Source of the DNA: Siphonodentalium dalli
Taxonomy: Eukaryota; Mollusca; Scaphopoda; Gadilida; Siphonodentaliidae
Reading direction: 5' to 3'
Length of the DNA stretch: 64,000 nucleotides
Assembly: GCA_032622095.1 (NCBI GenBank)
Contig: CP136063.1
Span: forward strand, 282,775,426 to 282,839,425
Shown here: one piece after another, positions 32,815 to 44,258 of the stretch
Layout: every line of letters begins with the position of its first letter
Numbering within the stretch: the first letter of the stretch is position 1
Position numbers and translations under genes: made by a program
Notes under the pieces: generated by a model
Told to the model about the DNA's origin: nothing
What the model saw: only the letters and a program-made list of their open reading frames with translations
The model's database searches: none

Positions 32815-33228
32815 AAGCCCATATACCAATTAGAATTTCTTCCGAACCCCCCACAACCCCTGTTCGCTGGACTCTCTACGATAATATTGATGAGCTACAG
32901 TGTTTTGACTCAAGAGTAATGAGATATCTTCGTTCACAGCTCGTGCAGACGTATGCCGCGCTTTAATGTTTATTTATAGTTTGGAACGTCAGAAATCGAG
33001 AGCGCACTGATTGGCGTAAGGAATTGTCAATGGATTTTGCAACGTCATGCATATCAATGTCGATTTGAGACAATAATTGGGCACATTAACTTTGACTACC
33101 AGTCGACGCGGGGCATGATACAAAATGAAGGCCAGTAGGCTACTGTATATATGTACGTGACATGTATGCGATTGAATATGTGCTAGACGGCCCCAGACTA
33201 AAGCAGCTGCATCACTCTGTGTCTCTGA
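32566..33228. other. Unassigned DNA with a (TA)n run
   Basis: This should contain the right end of hAT-3 but no terminus was recognised. A TA microsatellite lies at 32780-32812. Nothing else is supported. Confidence 0.45.
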
Positions 33229-33232
33229 TTAA

Positions 33233-33623
33233 CCCTTTACCCAACAGAACGGCCCTGTGCCAATGCATTCTCTTATATATGCGAGTCAACCATAGGTTGC
33301 CTCGCATATATAAGAGAATGCATTGGCTTAACACATTAAAAATTATAAAATTGTTAAAGAATGTAAGAAAAAATGGTAAAAAGTGTTAAAAAAAGATTTT
33401 TGTTAGGCCAATGCATTCTCTTATATATGCGAGGCGACCTATGGTCGACTCGCATATATAAGAGAATGCATTGGCACAGGGCTAACTGTAACTATCACAA
33501 TGTGGTCAAGGAGCCGGTTCCAATGATATCCATATGTGTATGGTTCTATTGAGACAGACCCAAGATATTTTAGGCTGTTGAATCTTTATTTGGCCGGTTT
33601 TGGCCGGTTTGTTGGGTAAAGGG
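33233..33623. mobile_element. piggyBac-like MITE with two 69-bp hairpins, copy 1
   Basis: This 391-bp element is flanked by TTAA (33229-33232 and 33624-33627) with perfect 14-bp inverted ends CCCTTTACCCAACA / TGTTGGGTAAAGGG. It carries two hairpins at 33259-33327 and 33407-33475. Each has a perfect 27-bp stem and a 15-nt loop that itself pairs partly. An AT-rich spacer of about 80 bp separates them. It is non-coding and presumably moved by a piggyBac transposase. Confidence 0.9.
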
Positions 33624-33903
33624 TTAACAGTGAAACAGAAATTAAAACATACATCAAAAGGTTTGCCACGGAGTAAACGACATGTTATTGACAACGTCAC
33701 TCAATTTATGCATGCATGGCAGCGTGTGTACTATTAAAATAGGTCATTGTAATTGAGGTCAGGTCACTGAGGTCAGGTGCGTGGCTTTGGACACCGAGCC
33801 TCTTTCAGCCCACCAATAACCTCAAAGCAAACACACCACGACTGCTAGTAAAGGTTGATCTTCTTTTATGGTTGGTTTTTAGCTGTTCTGCTTTATATAC
33901 ATT

Positions 33904-34132
33904 CAGCAATGACCTAATTAATCAACCCCTAAACCACAGCAGAATCATGGGTAACTTTTCAGGATTTAGTCGGAAATATGGCTTTTTGACATTCATCGGA
34001 AAGCTCTCCCTGAGAGTTTTCCGATGAATGGCAACAAGCCATATTGGCAACAAGCCATATTTCCGACTAAATCCTGAAAAGTTACCCATAATTCTGCTGT
34101 GGTTAAGGGGTCGATTATTTAGAGCACTACTG
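33904..34132. mobile_element. Palindromic Tc1/mariner-like MITE, copy C
   Basis: The right end is GAGCACTACTG followed by TA (34133-34134). The left end is degenerate (CAGCAATGACC) and preceded by TT. The arms share the GGCAACAAGCCATATTTCCG block with copies A and B, and the centre carries a small internal duplication (GGCAACAAGCCATAT twice). Sequence 33628-33903 holds nothing recognisable. Confidence 0.75.
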
Positions 34133-34352
34133 TATATACAACTGAACAACATCTGGTAATTGTGGAAATTTTGAAATGTTTGTTGGCGCCAATCTTCCCA
34201 TCAGATACGCTGATAGTCATTTGATTGGGGGAGCTCATCCAGCACAAATGTATTACATGAATCCTGGCTACAGGTATTTAGCTGGTGTTTGTCAGAGTAG
34301 AGATTCATGGCATGTCCGAGGATAGGAATTCTTGTGCCTAGATTTTACACTT

Positions 34353-34434
34353 CAGTAATCTCCAAAGTAATTGACCACTTAACCACTGCAGAGTAATGGG
34401 TATTGGGAATATTGGGAATTAATAGTAATTACTG
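34353..34434. mobile_element. Possible internally deleted Tc1/mariner-like MITE, copy D
   Basis: CAGTAATCTCCAAAGTAATTGACC at the left resembles the copy C arm (the match extends to CTTAACCACTGCAGA), and AATTACTG-TA closes the right. Only 82 bp lie between. The loss of the central palindrome makes this a weak call. Confidence 0.4.
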
Positions 34435-34967
34435 TACTTTACAGAATAATCCATGGGACATTAATTTTCAGACAAAAAAAAACCCCAATAAAAACCAGGT
34501 TTTACAGCTCTGACCCAGCCCACACCTCGCGGGACCAGGCCGATGCTGACCCATACCCGGCCCACATTCTGGGTGTCACCATCAGCATGGGACAGCATCG
34601 GTGGGAACACCAGTGTCACTATAAGTACAGAAATGCATCTCGGACATGAACTAAAAACAACCTCAATTATGATTTATCTGATGGTAAAATTCTCTGCTTT
34701 GTGGTTTGATTGTATTGGAATATTTATCTATCTGAGAATTAAGCCCTGACTTAAATATAATAAGTTATAACTCTCAACTTAATTCAAACCTTTTTGTGCC
34801 GACATTTGTTATTGATCCACTCAAATATTTTGAAATCACTGACAGCATTCAGTTCGGGGTATTGCATCTTGAGGTGATCGATTGAAGCTTCACAGAATCA
34901 AGTTGGGCTTTCCCTCGAGTCCCACGAGAATTTGAATTGGCAAGCTCTTCTTTTGTAAACAGTTCAG
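34435..34967. other. Unassigned DNA
   Basis: No gene or element is recognised. Confidence 0.4.
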
Positions 34968-34971
34968 TTAA

Positions 34972-35363
34972 CCCTTTACCCAACAAACCGGCCAAAACCG
35001 GCCAAATAAAGCTTCAACAGCCTAAAATATCTTCGGTCTGTCTCAATAGAACCATACAAATATGGATATCATTGGAACCGGCTCCTTGACCACATTGTGA
35101 TAGTTACAGTTATGCCCTGTGCCAATGCATTCTCTTATATATGCGAGTCGACCATAGGTTGCCTCGCATATATAAGAGAATGCATTGGCCTAAAAAAAAT
35201 CTTTTTTTAACACTTTTTACCATTTTTTCTTACATTCTTTAAATTTTTTATAATTTTTAATGTGTTAAGCCAATGCATTCTCTTATATATGCGAGGCGAC
35301 CTATGGTCGACTCGCATATATAAGAGAATGCATTGGCACAGGGCCGTTCTGTTGGGTAAAGGG
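34972..35363. mobile_element. piggyBac-like MITE with two 69-bp hairpins, copy 2
   Basis: A 392-bp element with TTAA at 34968-34971 and 35364-35367 and the same 14-bp termini as copy 1, lying in the opposite orientation. Its hairpins are at 35121-35189 and 35269-35337 with identical 27-bp stems. Identity to copy 1 is high throughout, including the asymmetric region next to one end, so both derive from one recent source. Confidence 0.9.
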
Positions 35364-35484
35364 TTAAAAGTTTCAATGTCATCTGTGATGGTGTTTTAGC
35401 CAGTTGACACATTGTTCGATATTTATCAACTCTTATTTGGACAGTGTGTAATGGGTCTAGTGACCCCAGTGGCATCAAACCATT

Positions 35485-35600
35485 GATTACCACTGGTATG
35501 TAGGGGCAGCATTGATTACCACTGGTATGTAGGGGCAGCATTGATTACCACTGGTATGTAGGGGCAGCAATTATTACCACTGGTATGTAGGGGCAGCAAT
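35485..35600. repeat. Four tandem copies of a 29-bp unit
   Basis: GATTACCACTGGTATGTAGG plus GGCAGCATT repeats exactly every 29 bp from 35485, with a T/A variant before the last copies. The period is not a multiple of 3, so its reading as protein changes frame at each copy. Confidence 0.85.
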
Positions 35601-35966
35601 TATTTTCATTCATGTTTAATGAAGATGAATTACATGCAGTACTGCTGGTGTTTGCAGCTAAAACAAGTGCTGGTGTAGAAATAGCTGTACTAGCATGTCC
35701 AGCATTGCTCATGCTGACATTTGACACAAGTGTTGGTCTTTTTTCAGTAGTGGAAGTGGCAGATTTATTGTTCTCATTTGACTTTCGCTTCATGGTAAGT
35801 TTCGACATCTTGTCCACCATTTCGGATGTCTCCAAGGCCAACTTATGAATTTCCCCCATTCTCTTATCCATGTCATGCAATTTTTGTAAAATTTGCATTG
35901 ACAAACTATCGGGAGAATAACTATCGTCATGCTCCCATGTGGAACCTGTGTGTGTATCATTATTAT
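35545..35966 (-). pseudogene. Unidentified coding-like fragment with a coiled-coil stretch
   Basis: From about 35966 the minus-strand frame reads an S/T/N-rich protein. Its central stretch, from LSMQILQKLHDMDKRM to VDKMSKLTMKR, has heptad-like spacing of L, M and I, as in a coiled coil. Upstream the frame enters a hairpin-headed repeat, so the start is lost; the end runs into the 29-bp tandem repeat. It could be an exon of a host gene or an ORF1-like piece of a retroelement. I do not recognise the protein. Confidence 0.3.
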
Positions 35967-36720
35967 GCCCCCGACTTGAAGTCGGCGGGTATATAGTCGA
36001 CGTCTCCGTCCGTACATACGTCCGTCCGTACGTCCGTACAAACATTTTGCATTATTGTTCAGCAACCGCTGGGCCGATTTAGCTGATATTTGGTTTGCTG
36101 ACAGAGCAGCATGGGTGAACAGCTACATGCATAGCACAGGTTTCGTCCACCCATTTTTACCAGAGTTATGGCCCTTTTTTTACTTAGAAAATTCAATTTT
36201 GTCTGTCCGTACAAACATTTTGCATTATTGTTCAGCAACCGCTGGGCAGATTTAGCTGATATTTGGTATGGTGATAGAGCAGCATGGGGGAACAGCTACA
36301 TGCATAGCGCGGGTTTCGTCCACCCATTTTCACCAGAGTTATGGCCCTTTTTTTACTTAGAAAATTCAATTTTTCTCTTGTTTTTTTTTGGTTTCCAGAT
36401 GATAGCGTGAGCTTTGGTGGTACAATTGCAAATCCCGTATTTTTGTGGATCAGTTATATGAAAATACATGTCAAGTGCGAATTTGGGTATGATCTGATGA
36501 TTTTTGCCAGAGTTATGGCCCTTCTTTCAACTTAGAAAATTAGAATTTTTGCTTGATTTTGGGTTTCCGGATCGCTTGTTTTTGGGTTTCCGGAATTTCT
36601 AGTACGAACTTCTTTTGGAATGGTCATATAGACCTCCTCGGATATCCGTAGTTTCATCCATGCTTAATCCGAATTGCTACGGTTGGGGGCAAATGCCACG
36701 CGACAGCGTACCTCTTGTTT
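35967..36720. repeat. Hairpin-headed repeat with 172-bp internal units
   Basis: The head GCCCCCGACTTGAAGTCGGCGGG (hairpin, 35967-35989) is followed by a CCGTCCGTAC run. The body unit beginning ACAAACATTTTGCATTATTG occurs at 36039 and 36211, a 172-bp period, and degenerates towards 36540. GAGTTATGGCCCTTTTTTTA ends each unit. The stem sequence differs from the other heads while the fold is kept. Confidence 0.65.
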
Positions 36721-36738
36721 ATACATGTATTAATAGAT

Positions 36739-37602
36739 CAGGGTTTGTACGCGGGTCTGGAATCCTGGAAAAGTTATGGAATTCGAAAATTTTGATTCAA
36801 TACCCTTGAAAAGTCTGGAAAATGGGACCTTTTTTCACCCTACTATGGAAAAAGTCTTGAAAATAAGCTACCCCGAGATTCAAGGTCTTAAAACGTCACG
36901 GAATATCCCAAGGCCGAGTTCTTAGGTAAATAAACGCTGTTAGTTTCCGATCTTATCGTGAAAGCTGGTGATACCATCTCCGTAGTCATAGTTGAACTAC
37001 ACGTTTTATTACGGTATGCCGAAACACGAATTGTCTCCCTTACCGGGACTCCGGTGTTACTGCTAAATATATCAGAATTTGACATTTGGATCGATTTAAA
37101 AAGCTGGCTACGAATGTGACAATGACCCCTCAGCAATAGTAATAGCAAACAAATATGCCTGGAAGCTGTGTCTTCCATGACAAATGGGTCACAGATACGC
37201 GGTTTGAAGCATGGATAGATCGGTACCAGAGAACCGGATGAAGGCAAAATACCGACTGTGTTAAATCCGGAAAGTTAATATATATTGCCAAATGGGCGAA
37301 GCGGCACTCATCAGCCACGCTAAATCAAAAACTCACATGGATGGCATAACAAACATGATAAAAACGGCACGAAGATGACAGATTTTCTCAAACCTAAAAC
37401 GACACCAGATCAAAAGGAAAAACCAAAAGCTGCCTCCATAACTTAGTAAGTGTGTTGGTCTTCCTCATTGTTTAGCTAGGTACGAGGTATGGAAAAGTTA
37501 TGGAATTTTTTCACTGAAAAGTCTTGGAAAATTTGTCTGAAAGTCTTGAAAAAGTATGGAAAAGTTATGGAATTTTACTTTCAGCTAGGTGTATGAACAC
37601 TG
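36739..37602 (+). mobile_element. Non-autonomous hAT carrying a BED-exon remnant, copy 1
   Basis: The ends CAGGGTTTGTACGC and GTATGAACACTG are inverted; the flanking 8-mers TAATAGAT (36731-36738) and TATTAGAT (37603-37610) differ at one base. Inside, 37156-37350 encodes a decayed BED-like finger on the plus strand, starting near MPGSCVFHDKWVTDTRF with frame damage. Both ends iterate GGAAAAGTTATGGAATT. Copies are at 42722-43415 and, truncated and inverted, at 8781-9096. Confidence 0.8.
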
Positions 37603-37610
37603 TATTAGAT

Positions 37611-38105
37611 ATCAGTAAACCAAGTAAGACACGTCATTTTGAATGCAATATTAAAAAAAATGTCCCCAGGGTAGGTCCTTCCCCGAACCCCCTCCTACAA
37701 GAAGGGAAACTTCCCTCTTGTTTTCACGCCCACTCATTGGTTTACAGCTCGGATAATGCTTCACAGTATATGTATGCTGTACGAATAATTGTATTCCCGC
37801 AATGCCCCTGCACCAGTGATAATAAAAACCAACATCTGAAACAATTTGGAAATTTGAATAGGGTTCATTAATGTACTACAGGAATATAAGTATAATAACA
37901 TTTCTCATTCCATGTGTGGTTTTGTGGGGGGGGGGGGGGGGGGCATTTCTGAATAAACACACCCAGAATAGAAATCCATCGGAATAGAGAACATTTCGGT
38001 AATAAAAACCTTCGGAAATAGAGAATAATTCCCGCATTAAATTACCTGGATCATATCTTCTTCCTCTTCTTCTTCTATTCTTACCAATGTTGACAAATAC
38101 TACAT
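37611..38105. repeat. Paralogous segment with the empty hAT-1 target site
   Basis: This is the inverted counterpart of 5448-5875 plus 8610-8780. The single CAGTATAT at 37764-37771 is the unoccupied hAT-1 target (complement of ATATACTG). It also has a poly-G run at 37923-37942. The stretch from about 37876 is repeated at 38655-38950. Confidence 0.85.
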
Positions 38106-38654
38106 GGTAGTAAAAATGGTTGAAATCATCGCAAAAAACAAATTGCGAACATTTCGCCCCCACCCTAACCAAAAAATGTAAGTCCGACCCTGTCCAAAAT
38201 AGTTTTATGTAGTATATTGACAACGGCCAGCACTACCATAAAAACTAAATCCAGCTATCTTTCTTGCTATGTGAGAACAGGCGATCAGAAAGATTTCGAG
38301 GTTGACATATATATGGGAGATAACTCTGGAGAGGAAAGACGGACATAGTTTTTGATGAGCTTACGATTCAGTGGATATCAAGATGTATCTATTGACCAAA
38401 TTTCAGTGCTGTACTCCTTATATTTTCGGAGTTCTGAAAACACCAATTTTTGACATAAAGGGAGATAACTCTGAAAGTCAAGTGAGGACATGATTCTCAA
38501 TATGCCTAAGCACTAGAGTTTGTATACATATATATACATACACAGTTTTAGCTTTCTAACTCTTGTATTGACTGAGCTATGCTCATTATAAAATTGCTAA
38601 GAAGAATAATAATAGAGAAAAATAAAAATCACAAAAACAATATACTTCCATGTA
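38106..38654. other. Unassigned DNA with GGGAGATAACTCT motifs
   Basis: GGGAGATAACTCT occurs at about 38314 and 38461. I associate this motif with molluscan repeats from memory. No gene is recognised. Confidence 0.4.
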
Positions 38655-38950
38655 AAACATGGAAGTATAATAACATTTCTCATTCCATGTGTGGTTTTGT
38701 GGGGGGGGGGGGTCATTCCTGAATAAACACACCCAGAATAGAAATCCATCGGAAATGAGACCATTTCGGTAATAAAAACCTTCGGAAATAGAGAATAATT
38801 CCCGCATTAAATTACCTGGATCATATCTTCTTCCTCTTCTTCTTCTATTCTGACCAATGTTGACAAATACTACAAGTAGAAACAGTAATCAATTTAATGA
38901 CTCATGGACCTCGCAGTATATTATAGATAATTTGTCAATACATTAGTCAA
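38655..38950. repeat. Paralogous segment, third copy
   Basis: A direct copy of 37876-38105 extended to the TGACTCATGGACCTCGCAGT end, which also matches 5455-5530 in inverse orientation. It includes a G run at 38700-38712. Sequence 38951-39301 shows nothing recognisable. Confidence 0.8.
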
Positions 38951-39309
38951 TGGATTAGTGAAAAATACACTCATGTGATCTATGAACGATGCAAACAATA
39001 TGATAATTATAACAAGAAAATCACAGTCAGCAATGGTACCGCCCTCAAGATCGTATTATTATATAGGCATATAATTATATAATATGAAATATATTGGTTT
39101 CATGAATGCACCACTTCAGATTTCAGTTAAAATAACATATCCTTCAAATTGCGGCTTGTTACTGATGGTTTCTCATTCATCACACACCGGAAATCCAAGT
39201 CTGTCAGGCTGAAAAGTCTCATTCGAGATCATTGAATATAGATCCGAATGCAAAATGCCGACTTCCCGCATTAGAACATTTGTACATTTATTTATGTTAT
39301 TGTTGTGGA

Positions 39310-41815
39310 TAGTGCTGGGCGGTTTGACGATATATCGGGTATACCCGGTTTTAAATTTGAGATCGTCAAAAATATCATCTGAAATAAAAATATCGTAAAA
39401 CCGTCCACGTTGTAACTTGTAATATTCCACATGTAGATTGCTGAAGAAACCCATCATATGGTCCCAACAAACGGGGAAGTTAGATTAAGATCATCAAGTA
39501 TAATAGTCTCGAACTTCCCGGTATTCGCGATTTTATCTCCCGTCATCCCTGAGACATGCATCATAGTGCATGGGCAGCATGGCAGAAGGTTATTGCATCA
39601 TACTGGGCTGAATTTCACCGACAGCGGGATATATTTATTTGCTTACGCAACCCATTGTTTGAAAACATGTGCCATTCAGCGAGTTGGTCGACGGTGTCAC
39701 AATATCTGACAACGTGTGACTACTTTCACGGCTCACAGGTCCGATTATCACTGTGTCGCAAACATCAAAGAAGCTATTTCTCATGTCTGCGAGTTCAATC
39801 AACTTCAATGCACGCTACGTTATTTAGTTGATCTCAGTCAGCGGACGAAGGGATATAACTCTAAAAATTAAGAGATCTGCAAACGCACGTGGTCGCGTTG
39901 CAGGATTAATTAATAATGATTATATCCCTTTGTTTGTTTATCACGTCATTTGCTTGTTTACTAATTACTTATTAGAGTAATTAGACCACCATTTTTTAAA
40001 TATGGCTGACAATTTTATAGAGAAGAAAAAAATAAAATCCCCTGTCTGGGCATATTTCGGATTCATAGATGCTCGGGGTGACTCAGAAGTTGGGGAAATG
40101 CGGTACGATGCACCCTCATGCAAACTTTGTAAGAAAAAAGTCGGTGCGAAGGGTGGCAACACAACAAATCTCTTTAGGCACTTAAGGCTCCATCACCCAA
40201 CAGAATATGGCAAACTACACACAGAAAACCCCCCCTTGCGATTCGCTATTGTTGCCAAAGGTGGGGGAGATGAAAAATCTCAACAAATTAGTATATCTGA
40301 GGGATTTAAAAAAAATCAGATGTATGAGCGAAATGGGAAGAGGTGGAATCAGTTGACAAATGCGGTGACATTTTGCTTAGCAAAGGACATGCTTCCAATT
40401 TACACTGTCGATAAAGTCGGATTCAAGAGAATGATATCTGAATTTGACCCAAGATATGAAATGCCCAGTAGAAAGTACTTCTCTCAAACTAAAATTCCAG
40501 CCATGTACAACGATCTTCGGGCTAAAGTTTCGGGTACATTGAAGAAAGAATGTACATTCTTTTCAACAACAACCGACATGTGGTCAAGTGTGACATCGGA
40601 CCCATATATGAGTTTAACCATACATTACATTGATAACAACTGGTCCCTTAAATCAACTTGCCTTGAAACCATATTCACCCCAGATGATCACACAGCTGAT
40701 GTACTTGCTGCTGGGCTAACAAATATCCTAAATGAATGGGATCTCAAGGAAAATAACATGGTGGCAGTGACATCCGACAATGCAGCTAACATAATATGTG
40801 CTATTGAATCCAAGAACTGGGTTCGTATGTCCTGCTTTGGACACAGATTAAATCTTGCTGTAAACAAGGGACTTGATGACGATGACAACAGAATGAGCAG
40901 AGCGATAGGCCAGGCAAAGAAAATCATCACCCACTTTAGTCATAGCTGGAAAAAAAAACGAGACTTAACCATAGCTCAAAAAGAGATGGGTCTACCTGAA
41001 CATTCACTGGTAACAGCCTGTGATACGCGATGGGGCTCCAAGATAAAAATGATATCTCGAATACTGGAGCAGGAGAGAGCACTCAGGAAAGTTTTAAGTG
41101 CGGGCCGAAAGGCGACCCATTTGATTCCTACATGGTAAAAACCGTAAATCATTGTTCGCTCCGCTCACTCGGTTTTTACCAGAGCCGGCTACCCTCGTGA
41201 ATTATTTCACCTGATATGATCACATATCTCTCTCTCTCTGTATATTATTTTATATATAACTCTAAAAATTTAAGAAATCTGAAAACGCACGTGGGCCGCG
41301 TTCTAAGACGAATTACTGTTCATACCACCATTTGTTTTACATACGCGTTCCCCCACTAAAGGACCAAAGAAGCCGACATGTGATTATAATTTATAATCAC
41401 GCAGCTCATCAGCTGACACCTCACTCAATGTGATGACTCATGTCAACAATAAGTCAATAACACATGCATGAGTTGATGAGTATGTGTGATTGTTATTTGT
41501 TAATGCGTTCGGCGTCGGCAAACTGTCAGATGTTGCAGTCTTGCAGTTGCAGACGAGTGGTCATGACTCATGATACTGTGATGTACAATAAATCTGCAAT
41601 ACATATTTACGCAACCTCGCATGGCCCACAAATCGTAAATAAAACGCAGGTGTGTACTGTGCAAAGATGCAACTTTATTCATGAAATATTGCATATATTA
41701 GACATTGTAATTAACAATTGTTATATTCCAAAATAATATCGCGATACTATCGTGTATCGCGATATTGTCATCATAATATCGCGATATTTTTTTGGGTCAA
41801 TATCGCCCAGCCCTA
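39310..41815 (+). mobile_element. hAT-4, rearranged hAT element
   Basis: The termini TAGTGCTGGGCGG and TAGGGCTGGGCGATAT (inverted) are flanked by the exact 8-bp repeat GTTGTGGA (39302-39309 and 41816-41823). The 2506-bp element holds a transposase gene lacking its 3' third. A stretch at 39853-39905 (ACTCTAAAAATTAAGAGATC, CGCACGTGG) recurs in direct orientation at 41257-41315, after the truncated gene, so the 3' half appears to be replaced by a second copy of the 5' leader. Right-end DNA is rich in ATCGCGATA. Confidence 0.9.
40002..41138 (+). pseudogene. hAT-4 transposase, C-terminally truncated
   Basis: A 378-residue open frame begins at the ATG at 40002 just after TTTTTTAAAT. The BED finger has C40, C43, H60 and H64/H65. 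Catalytic aspartates are D192 (TTTDMWSS) and D259 (TSDNAAN). A TRWGSKIKM region follows. The frame then enters foreign sequence and stops at 41138. The third catalytic residue (E of SERxFS) and the dimerisation domain are missing, so it cannot transpose. Intact relatives have about 600-700 residues. Next to the stop lies a 12-bp inverted repeat (TGGTAAAAACCG at 41133-41144, complement at 41170-41181), possibly the mark of a further small insertion. A truncated product could still bind DNA. Confidence 0.85.
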
Positions 41816-41823
41816 GTTGTGGA

Positions 41824-42721
41824 TGCAGACCCCCCCTTCCTGCAGTATGCACGCTGTCTGATCTGGCGCGGTCATTAATGGCTGATCCATACCGAAATTA
41901 AATTACAGTTTCTGCAAATGATACCTGATGTCTTGGTTAGATTACTAATTTTGGAAAATATCCACCGAAAAACATTGCATGTCACCTTTTGTGTTATATT
42001 GTGGAAATAGGACATTACACTTCATTCTACAAGAATTTCCCAAAATAACTTGCATCGCGTGAAACCCGAAGTGTGTTGCTCCCATCATGAAAGAGTTAAC
42101 AAATTCTCGCTTTTTAACCAATACTAAAATCGCAGCAGCATAAAATATGACAATTATGAGCCTTTGTTTCCATTTAAATCTCATTATTAGAGATCGCAAA
42201 TTTGGGCGGGAACACCGAAGAATTTCGGAAAATTTGTTTAACCCTTTCATGATGGAGCAGCGCTGGTGCAGCATTAAAGATCCTGTGCCAGTGTTTTCTG
42301 CCATATGGGCAAGTCTCCGATAGGGAGCCTTGAATATATAAGAGAATACTTTACTCACACAATGTGGGTCACACAAAGCTATGATAAATAGATAAATTCA
42401 TCCATACTTGTACCGGTATCTAAATATATTCAATGATTGTCCAAAACCACTTGAAGGAGTGTCCCAAATAATATAAGGAGCTTAAATCCATGGAAAGGGG
42501 TTTCAAACCGCCATCTTTTGAATTATATGGACATGCTATTAATAATTGTAATGTTAAGTTAGATTTTTAAGTGCATAATATAGCATCAAACCCCTATATA
42601 TTATATACTGAAAAATAAAGCAGTCACAAATATTCCAGTTAAATGAAAACAAATGTTGATATTCAGTGTGGTCCACTCAAGCAGGGAGCAATCAACTGGA
42701 ATAAGGCCACAGTGTTAAGGG
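41824..42721. other. Mostly unassigned DNA with a MITE relic
   Basis: TTAACCCTTTCATGATGGAG at 42238 and AATATATAAGAGAATACTTT near 42334 look like remains of the hairpin-bearing TTAA family. No complete ends are present. The rest is unassigned. Confidence 0.4.
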
Positions 42722-43415
42722 CAGGGTTCGTGTGCGGGTCTGGAATCCTGGAAAAGTTATGGAATTCGAAAATTTCGATTTAATACCCTTGAAAAGTCTG
42801 GAAAATGGGACCTTTTTTCACCCTACTATGGGAAAAGTCTTGAAAATAAGCTACCCCGATATTCAAGGTCTTGAAAAGTCATGGAATATCCCAAGGCCGA
42901 GTTCTTAGGTAAATAAACGCTGTTACTTTCCGATCTTATCGTGTAAGCTTGCGATACCATCTCCGTAGTCATTGTTGAACTACACGTTTTACAGTATGCC
43001 GAAACATGAATTGTCTCCCTTACCGGAACTCCTGTTTGACCACTAAATATATCAGAATTTGACCTAAATAGTAATAGTATATAAACAAATATGCCTGGAA
43101 ACTGTGTCTTCCGTGACAAATGGGTCACGGATACGCGGTTTGAAGCATGGATAGATCGGGTACCAGAGAACCAGATGAAGGCGAAATGCCGACTGTGTGT
43201 TAAATCCGGAAAGTTAATAGATATCGCCAACATGGGCGAAGCGGCACTCATCAGCCGCGCTGATATATTTATCTTCCTCATTGTTTAGCTAGGTACGAGG
43301 TATGGAAAAGTTATGGAATTTTTTCACTGAAAAGTCTTGGAAAATTTGTCCTAAAGTCTTGAAAAAGTATGGAAAAGTTATGGAATTTTACTCTCAGCTA
43401 AGTGTATGAACCCTG
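42722..43415 (+). mobile_element. Non-autonomous hAT carrying a BED exon, copy 2
   Basis: The termini CAGGGTTCGTGTGC and GTGTATGAACCCTG are inverted and match the 36739 element. No flanking duplication is visible (GTTAAGGG versus TAGATTTA), so one side may be rearranged. The element is shorter than copy 1 because sequence between the BED exon and the right end was lost. Confidence 0.7.
43091..43288 (+). CDS. BED-type zinc finger remnant within the non-autonomous hAT
   Basis: The 65-residue frame starts MPGNCVFRDKWVTDTRFEAW and continues to a C-x2-C pair (KCRLCVK) and ANMGEAALISR. In copy 1 the corresponding sequence continues ALISHAKSKTH, giving the second ligand pair (H-x5-H). Here the histidine region is lost at a deletion junction. 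The order W...C-x2-C...GxxAL.SH...H is that of BED-like fingers in some hAT proteins. It appears to be the first exon of a parent transposase kept in a deletion derivative. Unlikely to give a stable finger. Confidence 0.5.
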   Translation: MPGNCVFRDKWVTDTRFEAWIDRVPENQMKAKCRLCVKSGKLIDIANMGEAALISRADIFIFLIV

Positions 43416-43789
43416 TAGATTTATCAAATAAATTATTGCACACCTCCCCATCTATATTGCACACACCCCTGTCATCATGGGAATTTAACACATTGTAGGC
43501 ACTTCCTATTACAGCCTACAGTGGCACAGCCTGATTTCTAGTATCTCTCTCACTCTCGTCATTTTTTTTATCTTGCCAAATTTGCTAATGACATGCCGTC
43601 TTCACTTTCAAAATCATCTGGTTCTTCTGAAATGCAATTCCAGGGTCTTATTACAAGTAAAACTCGCTGCTTTTATATTGACAAATATCAAGCCTTAATA
43701 TTCACTAACTCTTAAAGAAGACATAAATTTTAGGTTTTTTTTTTTCATTTTTGAACAAAACTGTCGCATCTTGTTTTTTAACTTTCACC

Positions 43790-44185
43790 TTGAAAAAGGA
43801 GTATTTATCCACCCGATGTCAATCAGTTTTCCTAGATCAAACCATTTAATATATTTTTGCAATTTTTTTCAATAGTGTTTTTGCTTTTGCTCACTCAAAT
43901 TTTCAAGAATATCCACCCACTAATATAGTTCCTGGACTTCCACACTGCCAAAACAAATGCCGGTGTATAGTTGAATCTGTCAATGAAGCATAGGATTGAA
44001 CATATTTTAAAAATCAGTGTCGTTCTCAATATCCGCGCAATGTGGAGGAACCACTGTCAGCCCAGATAGATGTCAACGTCACAGACGAAGATGTCACCAA
44101 ACGTGGATCTTCTGTGCAGTAAATGTGCGTAGTACTTAAGGAGTTCTGATGAGTTTTCGAGTATTTTTATGTGTATCTGACTCAC
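43790..44185. repeat. Solo arm of the 49125-53156 foldback element
   Basis: About 390 bp, starting near GGAGTATTTATCCAC, match the left arm at 49720-50105 in direct orientation with scattered substitutions. Neither the outer end nor the centre of the foldback element is present. Sequence 43416-43789 shows nothing recognisable. Confidence 0.8.
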
Positions 44186-44258
44186 CATACAATAATTGAC
44201 AATAACATATTATTTGGGCGATATCAATGGTTGATATAACAACAAAGTCTGTCTATAA

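Noticed and set aside
18534-33662. ATCAAAAG at 18534-18541 and near 33653 as the target duplication of hAT-3
   Set aside because: The copy near 33653 is not preceded by a hAT terminus, and one chance 8-mer match is expected in a window of this size.
42714-43423. 8-bp duplication for the hAT derivative at 42722
   Set aside because: GTTAAGGG and TAGATTTA do not match; only the termini support this element.
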